DNA of 64,000 bases from positions 1 to 64,000 of the forward strand of contig NYZA01000120.1 of the NCBI GenBank assembly GCA_002686955.1. Direction: 5' to 3'. This DNA comes from Gemmatimonadota bacterium (GTDB taxonomy: Bacteria > GCA-2686955). The position numbers and the translations under genes are program-made. Shown here in pieces: positions 36,628 through 46,993 of this stretch. The stretch's first letter is position 1, and each line of letters starts with the position of its first letter. The notes under the pieces are model-generated. The model worked only from the letters and a program-made list of their open reading frames with translations, ran no database searches and was not told where the DNA came from.

Positions 36628-37854
36628 ATGAAACCTCCCGGCGACCCGGAGAGGGCGCGGAAGCATCTGGCCAAGACCGGGGCCCGGCTGACCTACGTGG
36701 ATCCCGAGGGGAGGATTCGCGTCTTCATCCCCGGTCGCTCCAACCGAATGCTCGCGCTACCGGGGCGGCCGCCCGGACTTCCCGCGATGGACGGCGTCGA
36801 GACGCCGAAGTGGCCGAGCTGGAGCCCAACCGGCGAATGGATCGCGGCGGCAGGGGTCGCAGACGACGGAAAGACCGGCGGCGTCTTCGTGTTCGACGCG
36901 CATAGATCGCGCCGCTCCCGTTGGATCCCGCTTCAATCCGCACCGATGTACAGCTGCTGGCTGCCGGGCCACAAGGCGATTGGCGCCCTGATCTCCGAGA
37001 AGGATCGGCTGCATCTCTTCGCCCTCGACGCGACTCGACGCGTCGTCGTACCCCGCAGCATCGCGAAAGGGATGCCCCTGTTCTTTCACGCCCGGCCCGA
37101 CGGGACGGAGATAGCGATCCATACCACCGAGATGGCGACGGGGCCGGGGCGCCACGTTCGGATCTGGGACACACGGGAGGCTCCCGAGAGCTCGCTGGTG
37201 CTCACCCAAAGGGCGGGTCGTTTGAGAAGTCCGGTCTTTTCGCCCCAAGGCGCCCTCTTGGCCTACGGCGAGAAATCGGAGAGGGGGCGCGAGTACACCG
37301 ACCTGTGCATCGTCGACCTGAAGGGCAAGAAGGTCCGCCCCCCGATCGCGTTCAAGGGGCCGGGCGCGGCCTCTTTCTCCCGGGACGGGCGGCACCTTGC
37401 CTTGGTGGCCGGTGAAGTCGGCAACATCCCGCTCTTCGGTCAGGCGGCGATCATCTCCGCTTGGGGCGGCGAGCCCTCGCCTCTGTACGAAGGCCCGATA
37501 GGCAGTATCGAGTGGGTGGACGACTCCCGGCTCATTGCGGTCGTGGCTGGGGAATCGGGAGTGCATTGGGTGCTATTCGATCGGCGGAGCGCTTCCTGTT
37601 CTCGGATCTCGCCACCGCTCAGCCCGACCCGCGACGCGCTCTTCTACGCCCATTTCTTCGATCAGTTCTCGCGGACCCACCCGCTCGTATCTGCCAACGG
37701 ACGCTATGTTTCCTATGCGGCTCAGTACGGCGGGGAGCGCGCGGGCGTTGAACCCCACATCTTCTTGCTCGATCTCGAGAGATCCTCTACTCCGGAGATC
37801 GTCGGTCCCGGAATGATGCCGGCGTGGGAGCTGCCGGCTCTCATGTCCGAATAG
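36628..37854 (+). CDS. TolB/WD40-like beta-propeller protein
   Basis: Repeated propeller-blade-like motifs (PKWPSWSPTGEWIAAAG, SPVFSPQGALLAYGE, ASFSRDGRHLALVAG). Confidence 0.65.
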   Translation: MKPPGDPERARKHLAKTGARLTYVDPEGRIRVFIPGRSNRMLALPGRPPGLPAMDGVETPKWPSWSPTGEWIAAAGVADDGKTGGVFVFDAHRSRRSRWIPLQSAPMYSCWLPGHKAIGALISEKDRLHLFALDATRRVVVPRSIAKGMPLFFHARPDGTEIAIHTTEMATGPGRHVRIWDTREAPESSLVLTQRAGRLRSPVFSPQGALLAYGEKSERGREYTDLCIVDLKGKKVRPPIAFKGPGAASFSRDGRHLALVAGEVGNIPLFGQAAIISAWGGEPSPLYEGPIGSIEWVDDSRLIAVVAGESGVHWVLFDRRSASCSRISPPLSPTRDALFYAHFFDQFSRTHPLVSANGRYVSYAAQYGGERAGVEPHIFLLDLERSSTPEIVGPGMMPAWELPALMSE

Positions 37855-37870
37855 CGCGCGCACACGTCTC

Positions 37871-38641
37871 TCACCCCGTCGCGACCAGCCTCCTCACTGC
37901 CTCCGCGGCGCATTGAATCGCTCGATCTTCGGTGTTGGCAACGACTTTCGAGTCTACTGCCTCGGAGGTCGTTCGGTTGACGATGACTCCAAGGACCGCT
38001 CCCGCGGCGAGTCCCATCGTTCGGGTTATTGTGAAGAGCGTGGCCGTCTCCATCTCGTACGACAAGCAGCCCAAGCGTTTCCATTCCTCGAGCGTTCCTT
38101 GGTGAGAGAGTGGTACGTAGCCCGTAAAGGAGTCGTAGCGCTCCTGACCCGGGTAGAAGGTGTCAGTCGATACGACCAGCCCCACGTGGTGGTCCTGTTT
38201 CCGCGACACCGCGGAGGCGATAAGCTCATTCACGAGACGGTGGTCGGCCACCGCGGGAAACGAAAGCGGTGCGTATTGCGAAGACGCACCGTCCAGTCGG
38301 ACCGCCCCCGCTGCCACGATTAGATCTCCAACTCCAACCGACGGCTGGATCGCACCGGTCGTCCCTATCCGCAGAAAGGTCCTGACCCCGAGACCCGCCA
38401 GCTCCTCGATTGCGATTGCCGCGGAGGCCCCTCCGATGCCGGTCGATGTCACTAGGACCGCAGTCCCTTGGAGATCGGCCAGAGCGCTCCTGAATTCGCG
38501 GTGGTGTGCAATCTCGATCGGATCGTTGTCGAGCGTAGCGGCTATTCGAGGCACCCTGAAAGGATCGCCCGGCAATAGTACAATCTCAGCCCCACGAAGA
38601 TCCTCACGCGAGAGCCCCAGGTGATAGGCGTTCATAACCAT
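37871..38641 (-). CDS. udp: Uridine phosphorylase-like nucleoside phosphorylase
   Basis: LPGDPFRVPRIAATLD, STGIGGASAAIAIEELAGLGVRTFLRIGTTGAIQP, SYEMETATLF closely follow the Udp pattern. Confidence 0.88.
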   Translation of the reverse strand: MVMNAYHLGLSREDLRGAEIVLLPGDPFRVPRIAATLDNDPIEIAHHREFRSALADLQGTAVLVTSTGIGGASAAIAIEELAGLGVRTFLRIGTTGAIQPSVGVGDLIVAAGAVRLDGASSQYAPLSFPAVADHRLVNELIASAVSRKQDHHVGLVVSTDTFYPGQERYDSFTGYVPLSHQGTLEEWKRLGCLSYEMETATLFTITRTMGLAAGAVLGVIVNRTTSEAVDSKVVANTEDRAIQCAAEAVRRLVATG

Positions 38642-38647
38642 TCATCC

Positions 38648-39232
38648 CTAACGAAAGAGGTCGAGCTGATCGTCGATCTTATCTGAGACGGGCATGGGTT
38701 CCCCCCGGATACAGGCGACGGTCGCCGCGCACGCGCTGGTGATCCACCGGTTACGTCCCAGTCCGGCCAATTCATGAACATCCACATGCATCTGCCTGAT
38801 CAACGCCTGAATCTGACGATCGATCGCCCGTTGAAAAGCGGGGTCGAGATCCCGCACGCCATCCATCGAGATGCGGCCGGTGGCCGGCACGCGGAAGAGC
38901 AGATCGTACGATCTGATCCAGCTTTCAACGAGTCGTTCGGTCGTCATCTGCCGGCCACTCGCCTGGCGCAGGTACGCGTAGTTGTCGAGCACGCTGCGAT
39001 CGCAGACAACTACTTCGGATCGCGCTCCCACTTCGATTTCGCGCGCGATCTGTGTGTGGAGGATCCAAAGCTGGGCGGAGAGGGTTGTGCTCTGATTGAT
39101 CGGCAGGGGCGAGGAGCGTGCGACTTCCTTGACGATATCCGCATCGAGGCCCACCTTCTTAAGACGGGCCGCGAGTTCATAGCAGAGCGTGGTCTTGCCG
39201 ACTCCGTGTGTTCCGATGAACGCCACTTTCAT
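38648..39232 (-). CDS. P-loop ATPase/kinase-like protein (AAA_28/NadR-like)
   Basis: Walker A GTHGVGKTT, CDRSVLDNYAYLR; start at MKVAFIGTHG. Confidence 0.75.
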   Translation of the reverse strand: MKVAFIGTHGVGKTTLCYELAARLKKVGLDADIVKEVARSSPLPINQSTTLSAQLWILHTQIAREIEVGARSEVVVCDRSVLDNYAYLRQASGRQMTTERLVESWIRSYDLLFRVPATGRISMDGVRDLDPAFQRAIDRQIQALIRQMHVDVHELAGLGRNRWITSACAATVACIRGEPMPVSDKIDDQLDLFR

Positions 39233-39342
39233 GCCCACGAGAGTACCAGAGGCTACCTCGGGTGGCCAATGCAAGACGGCGAGTGCCACGTCCGAGTGGG
39301 CTCGATAGGGCCGCGAATTCCACGCCGAGCAGGATGTAAGAT

Positions 39343-40584
39343 ATGAAGTCCACGCTGCCGTCGAGCCGCTCTGGACTGGGACGAATCGCTTTCATCGATT
39401 TCGCGAGGGCGACCGCGATCGTGTTGGCGTTGTTGTCGCACACGCTGGCCGATTTCGGCGTGTGGAAGCTGATGGGAGCGGATCTTGCGCTCTTGCCTCA
39501 TGCCTTCACGCGATCGGCCACGCCGACCTTCGTGCTGCTTTTCGGCATCATGCTGGAGCTCGTGTACTTCCCTCGCATCGATAAGTGGGGGATGGAGGGC
39601 GTCGCGGAACGATTGCGCCGGCGTAGTTTCCAGTGCTACGCGGCCTATCTCGCCACGGTAGCGGCCTGTGCGGTGGGCGGAACCCGTCAGCCGGTTCAGG
39701 CACTCATGGCCGCCTTTCTAGTGCGAGATGGTTACCTCGGCAACATACTGAAGTTCTATACCGTGGCCCTTTTGATGGCCATCCCCTTGGTGCGCTTCCG
39801 CCACAAGAAGGGGATGACCTGGACGATGCTGCTGGCGGTGGGGATCTGGGCACTGGCCCCCGTCCTGGAGTGGTTGCCTTGGAAGGGACTGGGAATGCGG
39901 ACCGATCCGCTGGCGGTGCGCTGCCTGGCCTCATTTTTCTTCGGCGTGGGAAGCGCGACTGGCCCGAGTGTTTTGAACGGGTTGACTCTGGTCATCCTGG
40001 GGATGGGTTTGGGAAACGTGCTTCGCAGGCACAGGCGCGGGGATCTGGCCAGTTTCTATGGGGTTTGCGTTCTCGTGGCGCTCTTCTGTGGGGCGATCGT
40101 GACCTACCTGATCGCGGGGTCCTCGGTGCTCGATGTGGCGCACAACTACGTCAATATTAAGGGGTACCGGAACAGCAACCATCCTGGCTACTACGCGATC
40201 GGAGCGATTTCGGCGATGGTCATTCTCGTGGCCTCCTCGCTTCTGTCTCCGATAGCCCGGAAGGTCCCATATCCACTGAGCGCACCCAGGTGCCTGGGTC
40301 AATCCTCGCTCTTGGCGTTCACCATGGGCAACATCATCCTCAATCTGAGGCCCCATTCGTGGAAGCCTTCCGGGGTTGGGGAGGGACTTCTCGCCTCCGC
40401 CTGCGTTCTCTTTGCGGTCACGGTCATCGTCCACATTCGACTGCAGGTCACCGCCTGGCTACACACGAGGCGCACCGTGCCCGTGGTCGAGCCCCCCGTC
40501 GCTCCGGCGGACGCAGCTATTCCCATGCTCGCCGAAGTATCCGTCGCGGATGTGGAGGCGCGGCCCGTTGGGCCCGCGGTCTGA
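39343..40584 (+). CDS. Multi-TM membrane protein, OpgC/acyltransferase-like
   Basis: About 10 hydrophobic segments; N-terminal RIAFIDFARATAIVLALLSH resembles acyltransferase families. Confidence 0.55.
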   Translation: MKSTLPSSRSGLGRIAFIDFARATAIVLALLSHTLADFGVWKLMGADLALLPHAFTRSATPTFVLLFGIMLELVYFPRIDKWGMEGVAERLRRRSFQCYAAYLATVAACAVGGTRQPVQALMAAFLVRDGYLGNILKFYTVALLMAIPLVRFRHKKGMTWTMLLAVGIWALAPVLEWLPWKGLGMRTDPLAVRCLASFFFGVGSATGPSVLNGLTLVILGMGLGNVLRRHRRGDLASFYGVCVLVALFCGAIVTYLIAGSSVLDVAHNYVNIKGYRNSNHPGYYAIGAISAMVILVASSLLSPIARKVPYPLSAPRCLGQSSLLAFTMGNIILNLRPHSWKPSGVGEGLLASACVLFAVTVIVHIRLQVTAWLHTRRTVPVVEPPVAPADAAIPMLAEVSVADVEARPVGPAV

Positions 40585-40635
40585 AGGTCGTTTCCGGCCG
40601 ATCGCCAGACCCTGAAGGCCTCGAAGTAGCGCTGG

Positions 40636-43600
40636 TCAGGTCCGTTTCACAGAGACTTCGAGGGTCTTCCCATCGATATCGAAGGCGGAGGGGGCGTCCA
40701 GGGGTGCATCGAGCCATCGCTCCACCAGCGCCTCTCCGGCTATGTAGTCATCGAAGCGCTCGGCCGCCCGCAGCAACGCGGGATCACCCCCGAGATGAAC
40801 CGCGATCCGTTCGACGTACCCAAGATCCAGCTCTTTGCGGAGATTCTGCATCCGATTCACGATCTCCCTAGCCAGCCCTTCCTCGCGCAAATCGTCATCG
40901 AGATCGGTGTGCAATGCCACGACGGCGACCGCCGACCCGGCGGCTTGAAAATGCTCCCGCGCCTGGACCTCTACGAGCACGTCATCGGGGCCCAGGTTGA
41001 CCGCGGAGCCATCCGGCAGCTGCAGCTCCAGCCCTCCACGGAGGGTTTTCGCCCGCACTTCCGACGCGGGCATCGCCGCCAGCGCCGCCGCGCATGCCTT
41101 CACGCCACCGCCCAGCCGGCTGCCCAACGATTTGTAGTTCGGCTTGACTCGAAACTCCACGAAACGATCAGCATCGGAGGCGAAGTGAACTCGGCGTACA
41201 TTCAGCTCTTCGGTGATCAAGCCCAGCATCGGCTCGAGTGAGGGCGCACGATCCCCGTCGGCCAGGACGACTTCGATCGCCGACAGCGGTTGACGCACCC
41301 GCACACCGACCTTCTTACGCGCAGCCAAGGCAAGGCTGGTGATGTCGCGAACGAGTGCCATGTCCTGCGCCAGTGTCTCGTCGAGCAAGGCGCGATTCGG
41401 CTCGGGATAGGGCGTGTGGTGCACGGACTCGGGCGAATCGGGCTTCGGTCCTCTCACTAGATCGAGATAGAGCGCCTCCGCCAGGAAGGGCACGAATGGG
41501 GCGACGATCGCGGCGAGATCGGTCAGCACTTCGTAAAGGGTCCACAGCGCATCGTCGGACTCCTTCCCCTCGGTCCAGAAGCGGCGTCTCGAACGCCGTA
41601 CATACCAATTCGCCAACCCCTCGACGAAGCGTTGGATGTCCCGTGCCGCCTCGTAGAGTAGGAAAGCGTCCATTCGCTCCACTACGCGTTCGTTGAGCGC
41701 GGCGAGCTCGTGGTGAATCCAGCGATCGAGTAGCGATCTCTCGGCCACGGCTCGAGGTGGAGCTTTCGTAGGATCGAAGCCGGCAATGTCGGCGTAGATG
41801 CAGAAGAAGGTATGGACGTTTTTCAGCCTCATCAAGAACTCACGTTGCGCGTTGCGGACCGCTCGTAGCGACAATCGAGTTCCCGAGCCGGGCGGGTTCG
41901 CTGAGTAGAAGAGCCAGCGAAAAGCGTCCGCCCCTGGCGCATCGAAGGGCGCCTTGAGAGTGACAGTGTCGCTCAGCCCAAGGTCCTTGATATCGTCGGG
42001 ATGCAGGTGAACAGTGTCTTTCGTGGTAACTTCAGCCTGGACGACCTCGAGTGGACGTTCCGAGACGCCGTTCCTTCCGAGCGCGGTCATCCGCTCCTTC
42101 GAACCCAAGCTCAGCGACTTCACCTGCGCCTGCATGAATCCGACTTGCCCCGGTGCGAGCTTCTCATCGGCAGCGACATTGAGGCGTGTGCGACCAAGCA
42201 TCACCAAATCGGGACTGGTGTAGTTGCCCTTCGACTTCGATTCCTTTTTGCCGTCGGTGTCGGTGATATGCCCCAGCACGATGCAGGTCCTATAGGGGCG
42301 CGGGAAGCCGGGGGTCTCCAGTCCGAACTCCGAGCAGGTCTCTTCATCGAAGAGAAGCGTGGAGATCATTAGAAGGGAGTAGAACCATCCGCGTGTTTGG
42401 TCAACCGCCTCAGCTATGAAATCCGCGGGGAAGTTCGCCGCGAACGGCTCTTTTCCTTTATGGGGAAATCCCCATTGCGCGAAAGGCATGCAGCCGGCAT
42501 CGAACCAACAGTCGATGACCTCGGGCACGCGCGACATCTCTCCGCCGCAAGATCGGCAGGGCAGTTTCACGCCATCGATCCAGGGCCTATGCAGCTGCAG
42601 ATGCTTATCCACGGCCGAATCGAAGGCATCAGGATTCAGAGCCAGGATCTCCGCGGCGGAGGCCGGAGCGGTGCTTTCGCCGCATGCCCCGCATACCCAG
42701 ATATTCAGTGGCGTTCCCCAGAACCTCTCCCGCGACAATGCCCAATCAACGTTGTTTCGAAGGAAGTCCCCGAATCGACCGTCTCTGATGTGTTCGGGGA
42801 TCCAATTAACCGCGGCGTTGTTCTCGAGCGCCTCGCGATTGAGAGCTGTGGTGCGCACGAACCAAGCCGGCCGAGCGTACTGTATCAGCGGATCGTCCTC
42901 GGCTCTCCAGCAGAAGGGGTAGTCGTGACGCATGGTCTCTCGTTTGAAGAGCAGTCCCCGATTCTTTAGGTCGCGAATGATGTCTTTGTCGGTGTCCTTG
43001 CAGAAGCGTCCCTCGAGAAAGCCGGTTCCTTCGACGAAGTTCCCGTTGGGTGCGACGAGCTGGAGCATGCCCATGCCTTGCTCTTTTGCGATTCTGAAAT
43101 CGTCTTCACCGAAAGCGGGGGCAGTGTGGACAAGGCCGGTGCCTGCATCGAGCGTCACATGCATGCCCGCAATCACCTTCCATTTGTCTCCACCAGTCGG
43201 CTCGGCGAACTCGTAGAGCGGTTCATAGCGCAATCCCGTCAGTTCCGCGCCAAGCACTGTCTTTTCGACTTTGCCCTCAACTTGATCTTGTCGTTCAGAA
43301 GCGACGATCAGCAAGTCGTCACCACAGCGGACGTAGGCGTATTCAAGCTCTGGATGAACCGATATCGCCACGTTCGACGGCAGCGTCCAAGGTGTCGTAG
43401 TCCACGTCAAAAGGTAAGTGTTTGGTTCATCAGTGACACGAAAGCGAACCGTGATCGATGGATCGTCGACTTCTCGGTAGCCCTGGCCGACCTCACCCGC
43501 GGAGAGCGTCGTTCCGCCCTGGGGCCACCACCAGACCACTTTGTGCCCTCGATACAGCAGCCCCTTTTCGAATAGACGGGACAGCGCCCACCATACACTT

Positions 43601-44061
43601 TCGACGTACTCTCGATGGTAGGTGACGTACGCTTTGTCAAGGTCGACCCAGAAGCCGGAGCGCTCCGTGAGTTGCTCCCAGTCGCGTGTGTAGGAAAAGA
43701 CCGATTCGATGCATTTTCGCGCGAAAGCCTCGATTCCATACGCTTCGATCGCTTCGCGCCCATGGATTCCCAGCGTCTTTTCGACTTCTACTTCGACCGG
43801 TAGGCCGTGTGTATCCCAACCGGCCTTGCGGTCGACATGGTAGCCGCGCATCGTCTTGTATCGGGGAAAGAGATCCTTGATGACACGGGTGAGTACGTGC
43901 CCGTTGTGAGGTGTGCCGTTCGCGGTCGGTGGGCCTTCATAGAAGACGAAGGAGGGGCGCCCTTTGGTTAGTTCGAGACACTTGTGGAATATGTCGTGTG
44001 TTTTCCAGTAGTCCAGGACTTCCGACTCAAGTGCATGAGGAGGTTTCAGCTCACGGAACAT
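40636..44061 (-). CDS. ileS: Isoleucyl-tRNA synthetase
   Basis: FYEGPPTANGTPHNGHVL (HIGH region), KESKSKGNY (KMSKS region), WTTTPWTLPSN editing-domain motif. Confidence 0.95.
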   Translation of the reverse strand: MFRELKPPHALESEVLDYWKTHDIFHKCLELTKGRPSFVFYEGPPTANGTPHNGHVLTRVIKDLFPRYKTMRGYHVDRKAGWDTHGLPVEVEVEKTLGIHGREAIEAYGIEAFARKCIESVFSYTRDWEQLTERSGFWVDLDKAYVTYHREYVESVWWALSRLFEKGLLYRGHKVVWWWPQGGTTLSAGEVGQGYREVDDPSITVRFRVTDEPNTYLLTWTTTPWTLPSNVAISVHPELEYAYVRCGDDLLIVASERQDQVEGKVEKTVLGAELTGLRYEPLYEFAEPTGGDKWKVIAGMHVTLDAGTGLVHTAPAFGEDDFRIAKEQGMGMLQLVAPNGNFVEGTGFLEGRFCKDTDKDIIRDLKNRGLLFKRETMRHDYPFCWRAEDDPLIQYARPAWFVRTTALNREALENNAAVNWIPEHIRDGRFGDFLRNNVDWALSRERFWGTPLNIWVCGACGESTAPASAAEILALNPDAFDSAVDKHLQLHRPWIDGVKLPCRSCGGEMSRVPEVIDCWFDAGCMPFAQWGFPHKGKEPFAANFPADFIAEAVDQTRGWFYSLLMISTLLFDEETCSEFGLETPGFPRPYRTCIVLGHITDTDGKKESKSKGNYTSPDLVMLGRTRLNVAADEKLAPGQVGFMQAQVKSLSLGSKERMTALGRNGVSERPLEVVQAEVTTKDTVHLHPDDIKDLGLSDTVTLKAPFDAPGADAFRWLFYSANPPGSGTRLSLRAVRNAQREFLMRLKNVHTFFCIYADIAGFDPTKAPPRAVAERSLLDRWIHHELAALNERVVERMDAFLLYEAARDIQRFVEGLANWYVRRSRRRFWTEGKESDDALWTLYEVLTDLAAIVAPFVPFLAEALYLDLVRGPKPDSPESVHHTPYPEPNRALLDETLAQDMALVRDITSLALAARKKVGVRVRQPLSAIEVVLADGDRAPSLEPMLGLITEELNVRRVHFASDADRFVEFRVKPNYKSLGSRLGGGVKACAAALAAMPASEVRAKTLRGGLELQLPDGSAVNLGPDDVLVEVQAREHFQAAGSAVAVVALHTDLDDDLREEGLAREIVNRMQNLRKELDLGYVERIAVHLGGDPALLRAAERFDDYIAGEALVERWLDAPLDAPSAFDIDGKTLEVSVKRT

Positions 44062-44071
44062 GGTTGGCCCC

Positions 44072-45097
44072 TCAGTCCTCTTTGTTCAGATCCGGGTACT
44101 GCTCGGCATAGTAGCGTCGAAACTCCTCGGATTCTTCCTTGATGGCACGCCACCACGCCTCATTGGAACTGTACCACTCCACCGTTTGGGTGAGGCCTTC
44201 ATTGAATGAATGAGCGGGTTTCCAGCCGAAAACTTCCCTGAACTTCGAGGAGTCGACCGAGTGGGCGACAACATGGCCGGGCCGGTCGGTGACCATATGG
44301 ATCAGCTCTTTGCTCTTTCCGAGCAGTTTCAAGAGCGCGTCGGTAACATCGAGAATCGAGAGCTCGACGCCGCTGGATACATTGAAGACCTCACCGAGGT
44401 GACCGGTGTCGTGAAGCAATATATCGACCGCTTCACAATGATCTAGAACGTGAATCCAGTCTCTGGTGTTGCCACCCGATCCGTAGACTGGAACTGAACG
44501 GTCTTCCAGCAGATTGGTCGTGAAGAGGGGGATCAGCTTCTCGGGGTATTGGTAGGGGCCATAGTTGTTGGTGCAGCGGGTGATCACGACCGGCACCTCG
44601 AAAGTCTGATAGTAGGAGTAGGCCAATCGATCGGCTCCAGCCTTGGAGGCGGAGTAGGGAGATTTCGGATTGAGTGGAGAAGTCTCGAGTGAAGGGCCGT
44701 CGAGGGCGTCGCCATAAACTTCGTCCGTGGAGATGTGGACGAATCTCGTGCAGGCATGCTTGCGAGCGGCCTCGAGCAGTACGAATGTGCCGTTGACGTC
44801 GGTCGAGATGAAGCTCCCGGCCTCCATAATGGAGCGGTCGTTGTGGGTCTCGGCGGCGAAATGCACGACCCATTCGTGCTCGGCCACGAGATGATCGACG
44901 AGCTCGACATCTTGGATGTCGCCGTGCACGAAATCGATGTTGCCCGCGGACTCGAGATCGGCGAGGTTCTCGCGCCTGCCGGCGTAGGTTAGAGCGTCGA
45001 GCACAGTAATCTTGTAGTCGGGATGTCGTTCGCAGAGCATGCGGGTGTAGTTGGATCCGATGAAGCCGGCTCCCCCGGTGATCAGGACGCTGCGCAT
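44072..45097 (-). CDS. rfbB: dTDP-glucose 4,6-dehydratase
   Basis: VLITGGAGFIGSNYTR, STDEVYGD, PYSASKAGADRL, TRCTNNYGPYQYPEKLIP. Confidence 0.93.
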   Translation of the reverse strand: MRSVLITGGAGFIGSNYTRMLCERHPDYKITVLDALTYAGRRENLADLESAGNIDFVHGDIQDVELVDHLVAEHEWVVHFAAETHNDRSIMEAGSFISTDVNGTFVLLEAARKHACTRFVHISTDEVYGDALDGPSLETSPLNPKSPYSASKAGADRLAYSYYQTFEVPVVITRCTNNYGPYQYPEKLIPLFTTNLLEDRSVPVYGSGGNTRDWIHVLDHCEAVDILLHDTGHLGEVFNVSSGVELSILDVTDALLKLLGKSKELIHMVTDRPGHVVAHSVDSSKFREVFGWKPAHSFNEGLTQTVEWYSSNEAWWRAIKEESEEFRRYYAEQYPDLNKED

Positions 45098-45184
45098 GAT
45101 GGACTCCACATGGGATTGCGATAAGTGATGGGAAAAAGATGCTATGAGGGCGGGGGTACGGCGGTCAAGGAAGAGGGCAGCCGG

Positions 45185-46138
45185 TCAAGTCACATCCAGC
45201 ACCGCGGCCTCGAGCCCCCGCCCGCGCCGAACCTCCAGAACCGGCGCTCCGGCATCCAGCAAGATGCGTAGCAGCGAAGGGATCGTGCCGATGTCGTTGG
45301 GATCGAAGCTGACCACGAGGGCATCCGCGCCCTCGGTCCAGTCGATCGCCCGAACGCTCCCGTGGTCGCCGATTCCTTGTCGAAGAGTCTCCACTTTCTC
45401 GCGATCGGTGCCCTGCGTCCAGCCGCCGGCGAGCACGAAGCGGACCTCGGCGTGAGATCTCGTGAGCACGGCCATGTCGCCTTCGTCAACCACCGCACCA
45501 CCGCGCAGAATAGCGGCTCGGTCGCAGAGGGATTCCAGCTCGGCCAAGTTGTGACTCGAGACCAGTATCGTGGATCGGCCGCTGAGCGCGTCGATCGTTC
45601 GCCGTACGAGCGCGGCCGCTCTCGGGTCGAGGCCATCGGTCGGCTCGTCGAGAAGGACCAGCTCCGGCTCGCCCAGAAACGCCTGGGCGAGCCCCACTCG
45701 GCGCGCCTGGCCATGGCTCAGGGTCCCGATTCTGGCCCCTGCTTCATCTCTCATCCCGGTCTTTAGGAGTGCCTCGTGGGCAGCCTCTTTGGCGAGATCC
45801 GGCGTGAGGGCCAGGAGACGAGCACAGTCTACTAGAAAGCGCGACACACTCTCGTGCCCCGGCAGTCGTGCCCCTTGGGGGAGCACCCCGATGCGCCCGA
45901 GCAGATCCTTGCGGCGTTGCGGCAGCTGTCGGCCGAACACCCGCACGACCCCCGCTCCCGGGCGCAGGAACCCACTCAGGATGCCCAGGAGGGTTGTCTT
46001 GCCCGCTCCGTTCGGCCCGATGACGCCGTAGACCAAGCCCTCCGCGACCCTGAGATCGAGACCCGCGAGCGCACGCACGGCCCCGTAGCGTTTCTCTAGG
46101 GCGGTCGCCTCGACCGCCCAATCAACCCGCTCAGACAT
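45185..46138 (-). CDS. ABC transporter ATP-binding protein
   Basis: Walker A GPNGAGKTT, signature LSHGQARRVGLAQA, Walker B LVLLDEPTDGLD. Confidence 0.93.
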   Translation of the reverse strand: MSERVDWAVEATALEKRYGAVRALAGLDLRVAEGLVYGVIGPNGAGKTTLLGILSGFLRPGAGVVRVFGRQLPQRRKDLLGRIGVLPQGARLPGHESVSRFLVDCARLLALTPDLAKEAAHEALLKTGMRDEAGARIGTLSHGQARRVGLAQAFLGEPELVLLDEPTDGLDPRAAALVRRTIDALSGRSTILVSSHNLAELESLCDRAAILRGGAVVDEGDMAVLTRSHAEVRFVLAGGWTQGTDREKVETLRQGIGDHGSVRAIDWTEGADALVVSFDPNDIGTIPSLLRILLDAGAPVLEVRRGRGLEAAVLDVT

Positions 46139-46979
46139 CGCGCCGCTCGAGTGCCACCGCGGCCGCCCCCAGCAGACCGAGCGCGAAAGCAGCATGGATC
46201 GCGGTTCCGCCCACGACCTGGTCGGGGATCAAGAGTCGGCGCCAATGCGCATATGGAGCCAGGAGCGAGAAGTCGAACGAGACGGCTTCGGGTCCGGCGA
46301 TCCAGACAAGGAAACCGAAGACGAGTGAGAGCACGCCGAAGAGAAGGGCAGTTCCGGGGCTCGAAGCCACGGTCGAAATCAGGATCGCAGCGCCGACGAA
46401 GACTGATCCGAAGACAATACCGACAAACCAGTAACGGAAGATGTGTGGGAGTGTCGCGATCCACCCGGGCTCTACTTCCCGAATCGCACCAAGAGCCAGC
46501 ATGGCCATGGCGCACGCCCCCGTGAGCATCGAGAGCAGAGCGATCTGGCCCAGGGCCTTCCCTGCGAGATAGCTGGTGCGCCCGCAACGCGTCAATGTGT
46601 AGCGGATCGACCCCGACCGCAAATCATCCGCGATCGAGTCGTACGCCATAAGGGTTGCGAGGAGCGGTAGCGACAAATAAGAGGTCACCAAGAAAAAGAG
46701 TGCTGTCGCCGGCACGCCGGCCATCGCCCCCGCGAGCTCTCCCCCGGCTCCTTGGCCGAGCAGGTCGAACAATGAAGGCGCTTCGTTCCCACTCCCGAAT
46801 CCGAGGAACGAGACGGAGAGATGGAACGTATCCTGCGCTCCGCTCAGGATCTTGGCGAGTATGTTGCCCCAGAATAGATAGAAGCCCAGATAGAGCGCGG
46901 CCAGCACCAAGCCACGCTTGCCTCGCATGACGCGTTTCGATTCCGCCCGGCACACGATCAGGCAGTGAAGCGCGTTCAT
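46131..46979 (-). CDS. ABC transporter permease (ABC-2 type)
   Basis: Six or so TM segments; overlaps and precedes the ATPase gene. Confidence 0.8.
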   Translation of the reverse strand: MNALHCLIVCRAESKRVMRGKRGLVLAALYLGFYLFWGNILAKILSGAQDTFHLSVSFLGFGSGNEAPSLFDLLGQGAGGELAGAMAGVPATALFFLVTSYLSLPLLATLMAYDSIADDLRSGSIRYTLTRCGRTSYLAGKALGQIALLSMLTGACAMAMLALGAIREVEPGWIATLPHIFRYWFVGIVFGSVFVGAAILISTVASSPGTALLFGVLSLVFGFLVWIAGPEAVSFDFSLLAPYAHWRRLLIPDQVVGGTAIHAAFALGLLGAAAVALERRDV

Positions 46980-46993
46980 CTCGATCGCAACAC

